From JASHPR01 sp963808705 (GTDB lineage Bacteria > Actinomycetota > Actinomycetes > Streptosporangiales > Streptosporangiaceae), in the NCBI GenBank assembly GCA_963808705.1, contig CAWEHB010000007.1, positions 248,001-312,000 of the forward strand: 64,000 bases of DNA, written 5' to 3'. A program made the position numbers and the translations under genes. The notes under the pieces were generated by a model. It was not told the DNA's origin, made no database searches, and saw nothing but the letters and a program-made list of their open reading frames with translations. Of the stretch, positions 30,301 through 39,132 are shown one piece after another. The stretch's first letter is position 1. Each line of letters opens with the position of its first letter.

Positions 30301-30953
30301 CCGGGGCCGGGGAGGTGAGCGGAGCCGGGGCGGCGGAGGACCTGGATATCCGCGACGCGGCCGAGCGCTGGCCGGTGGAGTCGTCCGCCACGCTCGGCGA
30401 AGGCAGCCTCGTGCGCCTGCGCCGGGACATGGTCCGCATGCCCGGCGGCGACGTAGTGGGCCGGGATGTCCTCGAGCACCCGGGAGCGGTAGCGGTGCTC
30501 GCGCTGGGCTCCGGCGAGCGGGTGCTGATGATCCGCCAGTACCGGCACCCGGTCGGCAGGCTGCTCTGGGAGATACCGGCCGGCCTGCGCGACGTCGCCG
30601 GCGAGCCGCTGCACGTGACCGCGCAGCGCGAGCTGCTCGAGGAGGCCGGGTACCGGGCCGCGCAGTGGCAGGTGCTGGCCGACTCCTTCTCGTCTCCGGG
30701 AATCAGCACCGAGCGGATCAGGATCTTCCTCGCCCGCGGCCTGGCCGAGGTTCCCGCGGCCGAGCGCTCCTACGTGCCCCGGGACGAGGAGGCGCACCTG
30801 GTGCTCGCCTGGGTGCCGCTGGATCAGGCGGTGCACCGCATCCTCGCCGGCGACCTGCATAACGGCGTCACGGCCCTGGGTATCTTGTCCGCGTATGCCG
30901 CGCGCCAGGACGGGTTCACCACGCTGCGGGACGCCGATGCGCCCGAGCGCTGA
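30297..30953 (+). CDS. NUDIX hydrolase, ADP-ribose pyrophosphatase type
   Basis: 218 residues from GTG 30297, overlapping the pyrG stop. It probably hydrolyses ADP-ribose or a similar nucleoside diphosphate derivative. The Nudix box is visible: GEPLHVTAQRELLEEAGY with the REL-EE core, preceded by LLWEIPAGLRD as in the ADP-ribose branch. A later GTG at 30315 is an alternative start. The pyrG-nudix-xerD order is conserved in actinobacteria. Confidence 0.9.
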   Translation: MTGAGEVSGAGAAEDLDIRDAAERWPVESSATLGEGSLVRLRRDMVRMPGGDVVGRDVLEHPGAVAVLALGSGERVLMIRQYRHPVGRLLWEIPAGLRDVAGEPLHVTAQRELLEEAGYRAAQWQVLADSFSSPGISTERIRIFLARGLAEVPAAERSYVPRDEEAHLVLAWVPLDQAVHRILAGDLHNGVTALGILSAYAARQDGFTTLRDADAPER

Positions 30954-31037
30954 CCGCCGGGCGCGCCGCATGCCCGGAGTGGACCTGCCTGGCGAAGGGG
31001 CCGGGCGGGCCACGAAGACCAGGAAGGACTGGACGCC

Positions 31038-32153
31038 ATGAAGGTCGGCATTCCCAAGGAACTCAAGAACCACGAGTACCGCGTGGCGATGACGCCAGCA
31101 GGCGTCCACGAGCTGGCCCGTTCCGGGCACGAGGTGTTCGTGGAGCGGGACGCGGGCGCCGGCTCGCTGATCCCGGACGACGACTTCGTCACCGCCGGGG
31201 CGACGATCCTGCCGGACGCCGACGCGGTATGGCAGGCCGGAGAGCTGATCCTCAAGGTCAAGGAGCCGGTCCCCGAGGAGTACTACCGGCTGCGCAAGGG
31301 CCAGGTCCTGTTCACCTACCTGCACCTCGCCGCGTCCCGGGAGTGCACCGATGCGCTGCTCGACTCGGGCATCACGGCGATCGCGTACGAGACCGTCCAG
31401 CTGGCCGACGGGTCGCTGCCGCTGCTGGCCCCGATGTCCGAGGTGGCCGGCCGGATGGCGCCCCAGGTGGGAGCCCACCACCTGCAGCGTGACGGCGGCG
31501 GGCGCGGCGTGCTGATGGGCGGGGTCTCCGGCGTCTACGCCGCCAAGGTGGTCGTCCTGGGTGCGGGCGTGTCCGGCATGAACGCCGCGGCGATCGCGCT
31601 CGGCATGCAGGCGGAGGTGCTGCTCATCGACAAGAACGTCGCCCGGCTGCGCTCCGCGGACGCCATCTACCAGGGCCACCTCCAGACCGTCGCGTCCAAC
31701 GCCTACGAGATCGAGCGCGCCGTGATCGACGCCGACCTGGTCATCGGCGCCGTGCTGGTGCCGGGCGCCAAGGCGCCGACGCTGATCTCCAACGAGCTCG
31801 TGTCCCGGATGAAGCCGGGCTCGGTGCTGGTGGACATCTCCATCGATCAGGGCGGCTGCTTCGAGGACTCCCGTCCCACCACTCACGACGACCCGACCTA
31901 CCGGGTGCACAACTCGCTGTTCTACTGCGTCGCGAACATGCCGGGAGCGGTGCCGCATACCTCGACCTACGCGCTGACCAACGTCACCCTGCCCTACGCG
32001 GTCGAGATCGCGAACCGGGGCTGGCGGGACGCGCTGCGCGCGGACCCGGCGTTCGCGCTGGGGCTGAACACCTACGAGGGCTCCCTCACCTACCGCAGCG
32101 TCGCCGAGGCGCACGGCCTGCCGTGGATACCGACGAGCGAGGCGATCAACTGA
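31038..32153 (+). CDS. ald: alanine dehydrogenase
   Basis: 371 residues from ATG 31038, the exact family length. It interconverts L-alanine and pyruvate with NAD. The substrate and catalytic residues fall at canonical positions: Lys75 in ILKVKEP, His96 in YLHLAAS, Asp270 in DISIDQGG; the Rossmann motif VVVLGAGVSGMNAA ends with Asp198 for the NAD ribose. It is inserted between nudix and xerD and overlaps xerD by 31 bases. Confidence 0.97.
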   Translation: MKVGIPKELKNHEYRVAMTPAGVHELARSGHEVFVERDAGAGSLIPDDDFVTAGATILPDADAVWQAGELILKVKEPVPEEYYRLRKGQVLFTYLHLAASRECTDALLDSGITAIAYETVQLADGSLPLLAPMSEVAGRMAPQVGAHHLQRDGGGRGVLMGGVSGVYAAKVVVLGAGVSGMNAAAIALGMQAEVLLIDKNVARLRSADAIYQGHLQTVASNAYEIERAVIDADLVIGAVLVPGAKAPTLISNELVSRMKPGSVLVDISIDQGGCFEDSRPTTHDDPTYRVHNSLFYCVANMPGAVPHTSTYALTNVTLPYAVEIANRGWRDALRADPAFALGLNTYEGSLTYRSVAEAHGLPWIPTSEAIN

Positions 32154-33178
32154 AAGCTGTCCGGGCGGTCACCGTCGACGAGGCGGTCCAGCGCTATCTC
32201 GACCACCTGATGGTGGAGCGCGGCCTGGCGGCCCACACGCTGCAGGCCTACCGCCGGGACCTGCGGCGCTACGCGGCGGTGCTCGGCGCGGCGGGCCGGA
32301 CCGGCATCGGCGAGGTGACCACGCAGGACGTGGCCGGGTACCTGGCCGGGCTGCGCGAAGGCGACGAGGGCCATCCGCCGCTGGCGGCCAGCTCGGCCGG
32401 CCGTGCCGTGGTCGCCGTGCGCGGCCTGCACGCGTTCTCGCTGGCCGAGGGGCTGGCGCTGGCGGACCCGGCCCGCCAGGTCCGGCCGCCCGCGCCGCCG
32501 CGGCGGCTGCCGCGGGCGATACCGGTCGCGGACGTCGAGCGCCTGCTGGAGGCCGCGGGGGCCGGCGAGGGGCCGCGGCCGCTGCGGGACCGGGCGCTGC
32601 TCGAGCTGCTCTACGCGACCGGGGCCCGGATCTCGGAGGCGATCGCGCTGGACGTCGACGACCTCGACCTGGCGGAGCGCGGCGCCGGGCCGGGAGCGCC
32701 GGCGGAGCCCGCCAGCGCGGCAGTGGTCCCGCCGTCCGCCGTCCGCCTGTCGGGCAAGGGCGAGAAGCAGCGGATCGTCCCGGTCGGCCGGTTCGCCCGG
32801 CAGGCGCTGGAGCATTACCTGGTCCGGGGGCGGCCCGCGCTCGCCACCGCGGCGCGCCGGGCCTCGGCCAGCCCCGGGGTGTTCCTGAACGCCCGCGGCG
32901 GGCGGCTCACCAGGCAGGGCGCCTGGACCGTGCTGCGGGCGGCGGCGCTGCGCGCGGGGATCGCCGGGGTGTCACCGCACACGCTGCGGCACTCCTTCGC
33001 CACCCATCTGCTGGACGGCGGCGCCGATGTCCGGGTCGTGCAGGAGTTGCTCGGCCACGCCTCGGTCACCACGACGCAGGTCTACACTCTGGTGACCGTG
33101 GACAGGCTCCGCGAGGTCTACGCCAGCGCGCACCCCAGGGCCGGCGCCGCGGCCCGGCCATTTCCCGGTCCACGGTGA
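32123..33178 (+). CDS. xerD: tyrosine recombinase XerD
   Basis: 351 residues from GTG 32123, inside the end of ald; no other start precedes the conserved core-binding domain (YLDHLMVERGLAAHTLQAY). It resolves chromosome dimers at dif with XerC. Catalytic residues: Arg169 (ATGARISEA), Lys in SGKGEKQR (212/215), His286 and Arg289 (HTLRHSF), His312 (GHASVTTTQ) and Tyr321. It is longer than the usual 300 residues because of an Ala/Pro-rich insertion at about 185-205 before the Lys hairpin and a C-terminal tail. Confidence 0.95.
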   Translation: MDTDERGDQLKAVRAVTVDEAVQRYLDHLMVERGLAAHTLQAYRRDLRRYAAVLGAAGRTGIGEVTTQDVAGYLAGLREGDEGHPPLAASSAGRAVVAVRGLHAFSLAEGLALADPARQVRPPAPPRRLPRAIPVADVERLLEAAGAGEGPRPLRDRALLELLYATGARISEAIALDVDDLDLAERGAGPGAPAEPASAAVVPPSAVRLSGKGEKQRIVPVGRFARQALEHYLVRGRPALATAARRASASPGVFLNARGGRLTRQGAWTVLRAAALRAGIAGVSPHTLRHSFATHLLDGGADVRVVQELLGHASVTTTQVYTLVTVDRLREVYASAHPRAGAAARPFPGPR

Positions 33179-33297
33179 GTCGCCTTGCCGCCGCCATGCC
33201 CAGGCCCTAGCCTCTCGCTAGGGTCTGGGTTCGTAGCGGGCGCGCCGCGGGCGGCCGCCAGGAAGGCCCGCCATCCAGGCCCGCCAGGGAGGTGCAG

Positions 33298-34212
33298 TTG
33301 GCTTTGGCCGCATCCCGTGCAATGAAGATGAAAGTGAGGCCCGGCGTGCTTGGCCCTACCGGCCGGCCGGTGCCGGTATTCCCCGATCCTGAGCCGCTGC
33401 TGACGCACGGCCCGGCGCGGGTCGTTGCGGTCTGCAATCAGAAGGGCGGGGTCGGCAAGACCACCACGACGATCAATCTCGGTGCCGCGCTGGCCGAGAA
33501 CGGCCGCCGCGTGCTGCTGGTCGACTTCGATCCCCAGGGCGCGCTGTCCGTGGGGCTCGGCATCCAGCCGCACGAGCTGGACGCCACGGTCTACAACCTG
33601 CTCATGGAGCGCGGGCTCACCGCGCACGACGTGCTGTTCAAGACCAACGTCGACGGCATGGACCTGCTGCCGAGCAACATCGACCTGTCCGGTGCCGAGG
33701 TGCAGCTGGTCCACGAGGTCGGCCGGGAGTTCGTGCTCGGCCGCGCGCTGGCGCCGGTCATCCCCGATTACGACATCATCCTGATCGACTGCCAGCCCTC
33801 CCTCGGCCTGCTCACCGTCAACGCGCTGGCCTGCGCGGACGGGGTGATCGTGCCGCTGGAGTGCGAGTACTTCGCGCTGCGCGGCGTGGCCTTGCTGATG
33901 GAGACCATCGACAAGGTGTCGAGCCGGATCAGCCCCAAGCTGGTGCTCGACGGGCTGCTGGCTACGATGTACGACTCGCGCACGCTGCACACCCGGGAAG
34001 TCCTGGCCGGGGTGGTGAAGGGCTTCGGCGACAGGGTGTACCACACGGTGATCAGCCGGACCGTGCGCTTTCCGGACTCTTCCGTGGCGGGGGAGCCGAT
34101 CACCCGCTTCGACCCGACGTCTAACGGGGCGAATTCCTACCGGGAGCTGGCGAGGGAGGTACTGGATCGGTGGCGCCAGGCAGAACTCGCGGTTCCCGCT
34201 CACGGCGGGTAA
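33298..34212 (+). CDS. ParA/Soj-family ATPase
   Basis: 304 residues from TTG 33298, which has AGGGAGG at 33286-33292; the in-frame GTG at 33292 lies inside that site. The deviant Walker A is NQKGGVGKTTT near residue 50, with LVDFDPQGALS and IILIDCQPSLGLLTVNAL as the other P-loop motifs. In actinobacteria this ParA-like gene always lies next to scpA/scpB, away from the oriC parAB pair, so a role in chromosome organisation with ScpAB is likely. The next gene overlaps it by 43 bases. Confidence 0.92.
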   Translation: MALAASRAMKMKVRPGVLGPTGRPVPVFPDPEPLLTHGPARVVAVCNQKGGVGKTTTTINLGAALAENGRRVLLVDFDPQGALSVGLGIQPHELDATVYNLLMERGLTAHDVLFKTNVDGMDLLPSNIDLSGAEVQLVHEVGREFVLGRALAPVIPDYDIILIDCQPSLGLLTVNALACADGVIVPLECEYFALRGVALLMETIDKVSSRISPKLVLDGLLATMYDSRTLHTREVLAGVVKGFGDRVYHTVISRTVRFPDSSVAGEPITRFDPTSNGANSYRELAREVLDRWRQAELAVPAHGG

Positions 34213-34505
34213 GCCTGCCGGGAGTCGCCGAGCTGCTGCGTCCCATCGGCCGGGGCCCGGCGGTCGAAGCCCAGCGTCAGGCCAGCGGCAGGGAGTGCCA
34301 CGCCCAGAAGATCACCGTTTACCTGTCCGGCAGCGAGCTGCTCGACCTGGAACGGGCCCGGCTCACCCTCCGGACTCTCGGCATTACTGTGGATCGCGGC
34401 CGTATCGTCCGCGAGGCGCTCGCCGTGCTGCTGGCCGACCTGGCGGCCGGGGGCGAGAAGAGCCTGGTGGCGCGGCGGCTCTGGGAAGAGACAGGGCCGG
34501 ACTGA
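34170..34505 (+). CDS. small protein between parA-like and scpA, ribbon-helix-helix-like
   Basis: 111 residues from GTG 34170, the only usable start, overlapping the ParA-like gene by 43 bases. After a basic N-terminus, residues about 45-100 read HAQKITVYLSGSELLDLERARLTL followed by RGRIVREALAVLLADL. This is a beta-strand plus two helices, like ribbon-helix-helix DNA-binding proteins. It could be the DNA-binding partner of the adjacent ParA-like ATPase in place of a ParB. Family not certain. Confidence 0.65.
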   Translation: MAPGRTRGSRSRRVSLPGVAELLRPIGRGPAVEAQRQASGRECHAQKITVYLSGSELLDLERARLTLRTLGITVDRGRIVREALAVLLADLAAGGEKSLVARRLWEETGPD

Positions 34506-34516
34506 CGGCCGCGCGC

Positions 34517-34553
34517 AGGAGCCGGATGGGCGGCGGGCAAAGGAGCCGGATGG
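34517..34553 (+). repeat. 13-bp direct repeat before scpA
   Basis: AGGAGCCGGATGG occurs at 34517-34529 and 34541-34553. Each looks like a Shine-Dalgarno plus ATG; the frames they open are not extended. The true scpA start is GTG 34579. Confidence 0.5.
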
Positions 34554-34578
34554 ACAGCGGGGCGAGGTCAAGTCCGCA

Positions 34579-35397
34579 GTGACCACGACGATGACCGGTG
34601 AACCGGGCGACGCCCGGGTGGCGGGCGGGTTCGAGGTGCACCTCGACGTCTTCGAGGGTCCCTTCGACCTGCTGCTCGCCCTGATCTCCAAGCACAAGCT
34701 GGACATCACGGAGATCGCGCTGTCCAGCGTCACCGACGAGTTCATCGGCTATATCCGGGCCAAGGCCGACGGCTGGGACCTGGATCAGGCCAGCTACTTC
34801 CTGGTCGTGGCCGCGACCCTGCTTGACCTCAAGGCGGCGCGACTGCTGCCCGCGGGGGAGGTGGACGACGAGGAAGACCTGGCCCTGCTCGAAGCCAGGG
34901 ACCTGCTCTTCGCCCGGCTGCTGCAGTACCGCGCCTACAAGGAAGTGGCGGCGGTGCTCGCGAGCAGGATGGCCGCGGCCGGGCGGAGGTTCCCGCGGCG
35001 GGTGCCGATGGAGTCCCGCTTCGTCGACCTGCTGCCGGAGGTGCTGCTGGGCCTCGGCCCGGCCGAGTTCGCCGCGATCGCGGCCCGCACCCTGGCGCCC
35101 CGGCGGCCGCCGACGGTTTCCACCGCGCACCTGCACATGCCCCTCACCAGCGTCCGCGAGCAGGTCGGCCTGCTGTCCGGGCGGCTGGCGCGGCTGCGCC
35201 GGGCCACGTTCCGGCAGCTCGCCGCGGATTGCCGCGGGACCTACGAGATCGTCGCGCGCTTCCTCGCGGTACTCGAGCTGTACCGGGAGGGCCGGGTCAG
35301 CCTCGACCAGCTCGCTCCGCTCGGCGACCTCTACGTGAGCTGGGCGGCGGGCGGCCAGCCAGGCAGCGGAACCAGCACCCAGAAAGCCGACGAATAA
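34579..35397 (+). CDS. scpA: segregation and condensation protein A
   Basis: 272 residues from GTG 34579. It is the kleisin of the SMC-ScpA-ScpB complex that compacts and separates chromosomes. The N-terminal kleisin motif VHLDVFEGPFDLLLALISKHKLDI is intact, as is the helical C-terminal winged domain (FLAVLELYREGRVSLDQ). scpB begins 3 bases after the stop. Confidence 0.95.
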   Translation: MTTTMTGEPGDARVAGGFEVHLDVFEGPFDLLLALISKHKLDITEIALSSVTDEFIGYIRAKADGWDLDQASYFLVVAATLLDLKAARLLPAGEVDDEEDLALLEARDLLFARLLQYRAYKEVAAVLASRMAAAGRRFPRRVPMESRFVDLLPEVLLGLGPAEFAAIAARTLAPRRPPTVSTAHLHMPLTSVREQVGLLSGRLARLRRATFRQLAADCRGTYEIVARFLAVLELYREGRVSLDQLAPLGDLYVSWAAGGQPGSGTSTQKADE

Positions 35398-35400
35398 CCG

Positions 35401-36054
35401 ATGCAGAACGGATCTGGCCCCGGCCCAGAGGACATGATCGGCGCGCCCGGGCAGGCGGACGGCGGGCCCGCGCCCGGGCAGGCGGACGGCCACGGCGTCC
35501 CGGGACTGCGGGCCAGCCTGGAGGCGATCATGCTCGTGGCCGACGAGCCGGTCCCCGAGATAGTCATCGCGCAGGTGCTCGAGCGGCCGCGGACGGAGGT
35601 GGCCGGGATGCTCCGCGAGCTGGCGGCCTCCTACACGGCGGAGCAGCGCGGCTTCGACCTGCGCGAGGTGGCCGGCGGCTGGCGCTTCTACACCCGCGAG
35701 GAGTGCGCTCCGGTGGTGGAGCGGTTCGTGAGCGACGGCCAGGAGGTCCGGCTGACCCAGGCGGCCCTGGAGACCCTGGCGGTCGTGGCCTACCGGCAGC
35801 CGGTCAGCCGGGCGCGGGTATCCGCCGTGCGCGGCGTGAACTGTGACGGCGTGATCCGCACCCTGGTGCTGCGCGGGCTGGTGGAAGAGGCCGGCACCGA
35901 CCCCGAGACCGGCGCGATCCTGTTCGCGACGACCGCGTACTTCCTGGAGCGACTCGGGCTGCCCGGCCTGGAGGCGCTGCCGGAGCTTGCCCCGTTCCTG
36001 CCCGATCACGTTGACGATGAGCCTGACGCGGGTCATGAGCCAGCGGCGTCGTGA
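35401..36054 (+). CDS. scpB: segregation and condensation protein B
   Basis: 217 residues from ATG 35401. It binds ScpA as a winged-helix dimer. The first 30 residues are low-complexity with a duplicated PGQADG motif; then LRASLEAIMLVADEPV, WRFYTREE and the conserved LETLAVVAYRQPVSRARVSAVRGVN follow. The tail is acidic. It overlaps rluB by 20 bases. Confidence 0.95.
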   Translation: MQNGSGPGPEDMIGAPGQADGGPAPGQADGHGVPGLRASLEAIMLVADEPVPEIVIAQVLERPRTEVAGMLRELAASYTAEQRGFDLREVAGGWRFYTREECAPVVERFVSDGQEVRLTQAALETLAVVAYRQPVSRARVSAVRGVNCDGVIRTLVLRGLVEEAGTDPETGAILFATTAYFLERLGLPGLEALPELAPFLPDHVDDEPDAGHEPAAS

Positions 36055-36868
36055 CCCGCGGGATCGCGACCGGCCGGGCCGGGAGAGCCGGGCCGCCGGC
36101 GGCCAGGGGGCCGACGCGGGACACGACACGCTCGCCGACGTTCCCGGCGGCGTCCGGCTGCAGAAGGTGCTGGCCGCGGCCGGCGTCGGCAGCCGCAGGC
36201 ACTGCGAGGAAATGATCGCCGACGGCAGGGTCGAGGTCGACGGCGAGGTCGTCCGCAGGTTCGGCGCGCGAGTCGATCCGCAGCGGCAGGTCATCCGGGT
36301 CGACGGACGGCGGATACCGGCGCGTGAGGATCTCGTCTACCTCGCCCTGAACAAGCCCGCCGGGGTCCTGACCACGATGTCGGACGCCCGGGGCCGCCCC
36401 ACGATCGCTGATTTCCTCACCGGCCGCGCCGAGCGGCTGTTCCATGTGGGGAGGCTCGACTACGACACCGAGGGCCTCATGCTGCTGATGAACGACGGCG
36501 AGCTGGCGCACCGGCTGGCGCATCCTCGTTACGGGGTGCTCAAGACCTACCTGGCCGATGTGGCCGGCCCGCTGCCCAGGGACCTGGGCCGCCGGCTGAT
36601 CACGGGGGTCGAGCTGTCCGACGGGGTGGCGAGTGCCGACAGGTTCCGGGTGGTGGAGCGGGCGGGCAACCGGGCCCTGGTGGAGATCACGCTGCACGAG
36701 GGGCGCAAGCACATCGTGCGGCGGATGCTCGCCGAGACCGGCCATCCGGTCAGCCGTCTGGTACGCACGCACGTCGGCCCGGTCGCGCTCGGCTCGCTCC
36801 GCCCGGGCACGACCCGGAAACTCACCGCGAGGGAGATCGGCGACCTGTACGCGGCCGTGGGTCTATAA
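36035..36868 (+). CDS. rluB: 23S rRNA pseudouridine synthase RluB/RsuA family
   Basis: 277 residues from ATG 36035 (an alternative ATG is at 36017). It makes pseudouridine in 23S rRNA. A basic Arg/Gly-rich N-terminus precedes an S4 RNA-binding domain (VRLQKVLAAAGVGSRRHCEEMI). The catalytic domain has LNKPAGVLTT and the catalytic Asp in GRLDYDTEGLMLL, then EGRKHIVRRML. Order scpA-scpB-rluB is conserved. Confidence 0.94.
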   Translation: MSQRRRDPRDRDRPGRESRAAGGQGADAGHDTLADVPGGVRLQKVLAAAGVGSRRHCEEMIADGRVEVDGEVVRRFGARVDPQRQVIRVDGRRIPAREDLVYLALNKPAGVLTTMSDARGRPTIADFLTGRAERLFHVGRLDYDTEGLMLLMNDGELAHRLAHPRYGVLKTYLADVAGPLPRDLGRRLITGVELSDGVASADRFRVVERAGNRALVEITLHEGRKHIVRRMLAETGHPVSRLVRTHVGPVALGSLRPGTTRKLTAREIGDLYAAVGL

Positions 36869-36931
36869 CCTGGAGCCCACCCTCCGGGGCGGAGCGGGCG
36901 GGCAAGGCAGCGGTAACGAGGGAGGCAGGCG

Positions 36932-37294
36932 GTGCCGGTCAGGGCGATCCGCGGCGCGGTGCAGGTCGGCATGAACGAGAGGGCCGCCATCCTCAAGGCC
37001 ACCTCCGAGCTGGTCACCGAGGTCATGACGCGCAACCAGCTCACCCCGGCCGACGTGATCAGTGTCGTGTTCAGCGCCACCGCCGACCTGAACGCCGAGT
37101 TTCCCGCGCTCGCCGCGCGCAAGCTGGGGTTCCAGGACGTGCCGCTGCTGTGCTGCGCCGAGATCGACGTGCCGGGCGCGATGCCGCGCGTGGTCCGGCT
37201 GCTGATGCACGTGGAGACGCCGTCGCCGCGCTCGGCCGTACAGCACGTGTACCTGCGCGGTGCCGCCGCGCTGCGCCTGGACATCGCGCAATGA
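36932..37294 (+). CDS. aroH: chorismate mutase, AroH class
   Basis: 120 residues from GTG 36932 with GAGGGAGG upstream. It converts chorismate to prephenate and feeds the next gene, tyrA. The pseudo-alpha/beta-barrel AroH motifs are intact: RAIRGAVQV (Arg7-type), then CCAEIDVPGAMPRVVRLLMH, with Cys75, Glu78 and Arg90-type active-site residues. The stop overlaps tyrA as ATGA. Confidence 0.95.
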   Translation: MPVRAIRGAVQVGMNERAAILKATSELVTEVMTRNQLTPADVISVVFSATADLNAEFPALAARKLGFQDVPLLCCAEIDVPGAMPRVVRLLMHVETPSPRSAVQHVYLRGAAALRLDIAQ

Positions 37295-38412
37295 CCGGGC
37301 CGGCCGCAGGAACCGGCGCCGGCGGGCCCGGGAAGGTCGTGGTGATCGGCACCGGGCTGATCGGCACGTCGGTGGCCCTCGCCCTCCGCGACCGGGGCGC
37401 GGCGGTCTGGCTCGCGGACGCCGATCCCGCGGCGGCCAGGCTCGCCGCGGACATCGGGGCCGGCTCGGAGCTGCCCGACAGCGGGCCGCCCGGCGGGCCG
37501 GCCGACCTCGTCGTGCTGGCCATGCCGCCCGAGGCCGTCGCGCCGGCGCTGGCCGCGGCGCAGGCCCGGGGCCTGGCCCGCTGGTACACCGATGTCGCGA
37601 GCGTGAAGGAGCTGCCGCTGGCCCGCGCCCGCGAGCTCGGCTGTGACCTGGCCGCCTTCGCCGGAGGGCATCCGCTGTCCGGGCGCGAGCGGTCGGGCCC
37701 GGCCGCGGCCCGGGCGGACCTGTTCCTCGGCCGGCCGTGGGCGATCTGCCCGCTGCCGGAGACCGCTCCCGGAGCCGTGACGGCGGTCACCGGCCTGGCC
37801 CGGGCCTGCGGCGCGCAGCCCGTGCGCATGCCGGCCGCCGACCATGATCGCTGGGTCGCGCTGGTCTCGCATGCGCCGCACGCGGTCGCCGCGGCCATGG
37901 CCGCCCGGCTGGAGCAGGCGCCGCCCGGCGCTCTTGACCTCGCGGGCCAGGGACTGCGTGACGTCACCAGGATCGCGGCCGGGGATACCGGCCTGTGGAC
38001 GCAGATCCTGGCGGCCAACGCGGCGCATTCCGGCGAGGTGCTCGCGGCGCTGGCGGCCGACCTGGCCGCGGCCGCGGCCGCGCTGGCCCGGATCGCCCGG
38101 GGCGATGAGGAGTCGGTCAAGCGCCTGGCCGGGCTGCTGGAGCGCGGGGGAGCGGGGGTGGCCAGGATCCCGGGGAAGCGGGGCGGACCAGCGCCCGCCT
38201 ACGCCATCGTCCAGGTGGTCATCGGCGACCGGCCCGGCGAGCTGGCCAGGCTCTTCCAGGCGGCGGGCGACGCCGGGATCAACATCGAGGACGTGGGGAT
38301 CGAGCACTCGCCCGGCCTGCCGGCCGGCGTGGCGGAGCTCGCGGTCCGTCCGGAGGAGGCGGGCCGGCTCGTCGAGGCACTGGCCGCAGGCGGCTGGCCG
38401 GTTCGCCGGTAG
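37291..38412 (+). CDS. tyrA: prephenate dehydrogenase
   Basis: 373 residues from ATG 37291. It oxidatively decarboxylates prephenate toward tyrosine. The NAD(P) Rossmann motif VVVIGTGLIGTSVA is near residue 20, the catalytic His is in FAGGHPLSGRE, and a second conserved SHAPHAVA follows. A C-terminal ACT-like domain (AIVQVVIGDRPGELARLFQAAGDAGINIED) suggests allosteric control by an amino acid. Coupled to aroH. Confidence 0.94.
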   Translation: MTGPAAGTGAGGPGKVVVIGTGLIGTSVALALRDRGAAVWLADADPAAARLAADIGAGSELPDSGPPGGPADLVVLAMPPEAVAPALAAAQARGLARWYTDVASVKELPLARARELGCDLAAFAGGHPLSGRERSGPAAARADLFLGRPWAICPLPETAPGAVTAVTGLARACGAQPVRMPAADHDRWVALVSHAPHAVAAAMAARLEQAPPGALDLAGQGLRDVTRIAAGDTGLWTQILAANAAHSGEVLAALAADLAAAAAALARIARGDEESVKRLAGLLERGGAGVARIPGKRGGPAPAYAIVQVVIGDRPGELARLFQAAGDAGINIEDVGIEHSPGLPAGVAELAVRPEEAGRLVEALAAGGWPVRR

Positions 38413-38421
38413 CATCGCTTC

Positions 38422-39132
38422 GTGACCAAGCACCCCGCTGGGAAATACTCCGGCCTCGTGATCGCGGTGGACGGCCCGGCCGGGGCCGGCAAGTCCACGG
38501 CGGCCAGGGGCGTCGCGCGCGCCCTGGGGCTTCGCTACCTGGATACCGGATCGACCTACCGGGCGCTCACCTGGTGGCTGCTCGCGCGCGGCGAGGATAT
38601 CTCGGACCCGGACGTGGTGGCGGCCAGCGCCGGCCGCCCGGTGATCGAGGTGGGCACCGACCCGGACGCCCCGGCGATCCGGGTGGATGGCCGGGACGTG
38701 GCGGGGCTCATCCGCACCCGCGAGGTGTCCAACGCGGTCAGCACGGTGGCCTCGGTACCGGAGGTCCGCCGGCACCTCGTCGCGATACAGCGAGGGATCA
38801 TCGCGGACGCGCTGGCGGCGGGGGCCGGGATCGTCGCCGAGGGCCGTGACATCGGGACGGTGGTGGCGCCCGACGCGCCGGTGAAGGTGTTCCTGACCGC
38901 CAGCGAGGCGGCCCGGGCCCGCAGGCGCACCGCGGATCTTGCTGCCGATCCGGCCGCCACGGTCGCGGTGACCCGGGCCGAGCAGGCGCGGCGGGACCGG
39001 TCCGACGCCCCGCAGACGGCCCGGGCCGCCGACGCGGTGGAGATCGACACCACGGCCCTGGGCCTGGACGATGTCATCAGCGAGATCGTCACGCTGGCGG
39101 ACAGCAGGAAGGCGGGCGCGTGGACCAGGTGA
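38422..39132 (+). CDS. cmk: cytidylate kinase
   Basis: 236 residues from GTG 38422. It phosphorylates CMP/dCMP. P-loop VDGPAGAGKST, LDTGSTYRALTW and EGRDIGTVVAPDAPVKVFLTA (lid and substrate motifs) are intact. TAGCAT at 38410-38415, overlapping the tyrA stop, is a plausible -10 for a leaderless start. It overlaps der by 13 bases. Confidence 0.96.
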   Translation: MTKHPAGKYSGLVIAVDGPAGAGKSTAARGVARALGLRYLDTGSTYRALTWWLLARGEDISDPDVVAASAGRPVIEVGTDPDAPAIRVDGRDVAGLIRTREVSNAVSTVASVPEVRRHLVAIQRGIIADALAAGAGIVAEGRDIGTVVAPDAPVKVFLTASEAARARRRTADLAADPAATVAVTRAEQARRDRSDAPQTARAADAVEIDTTALGLDDVISEIVTLADSRKAGAWTR

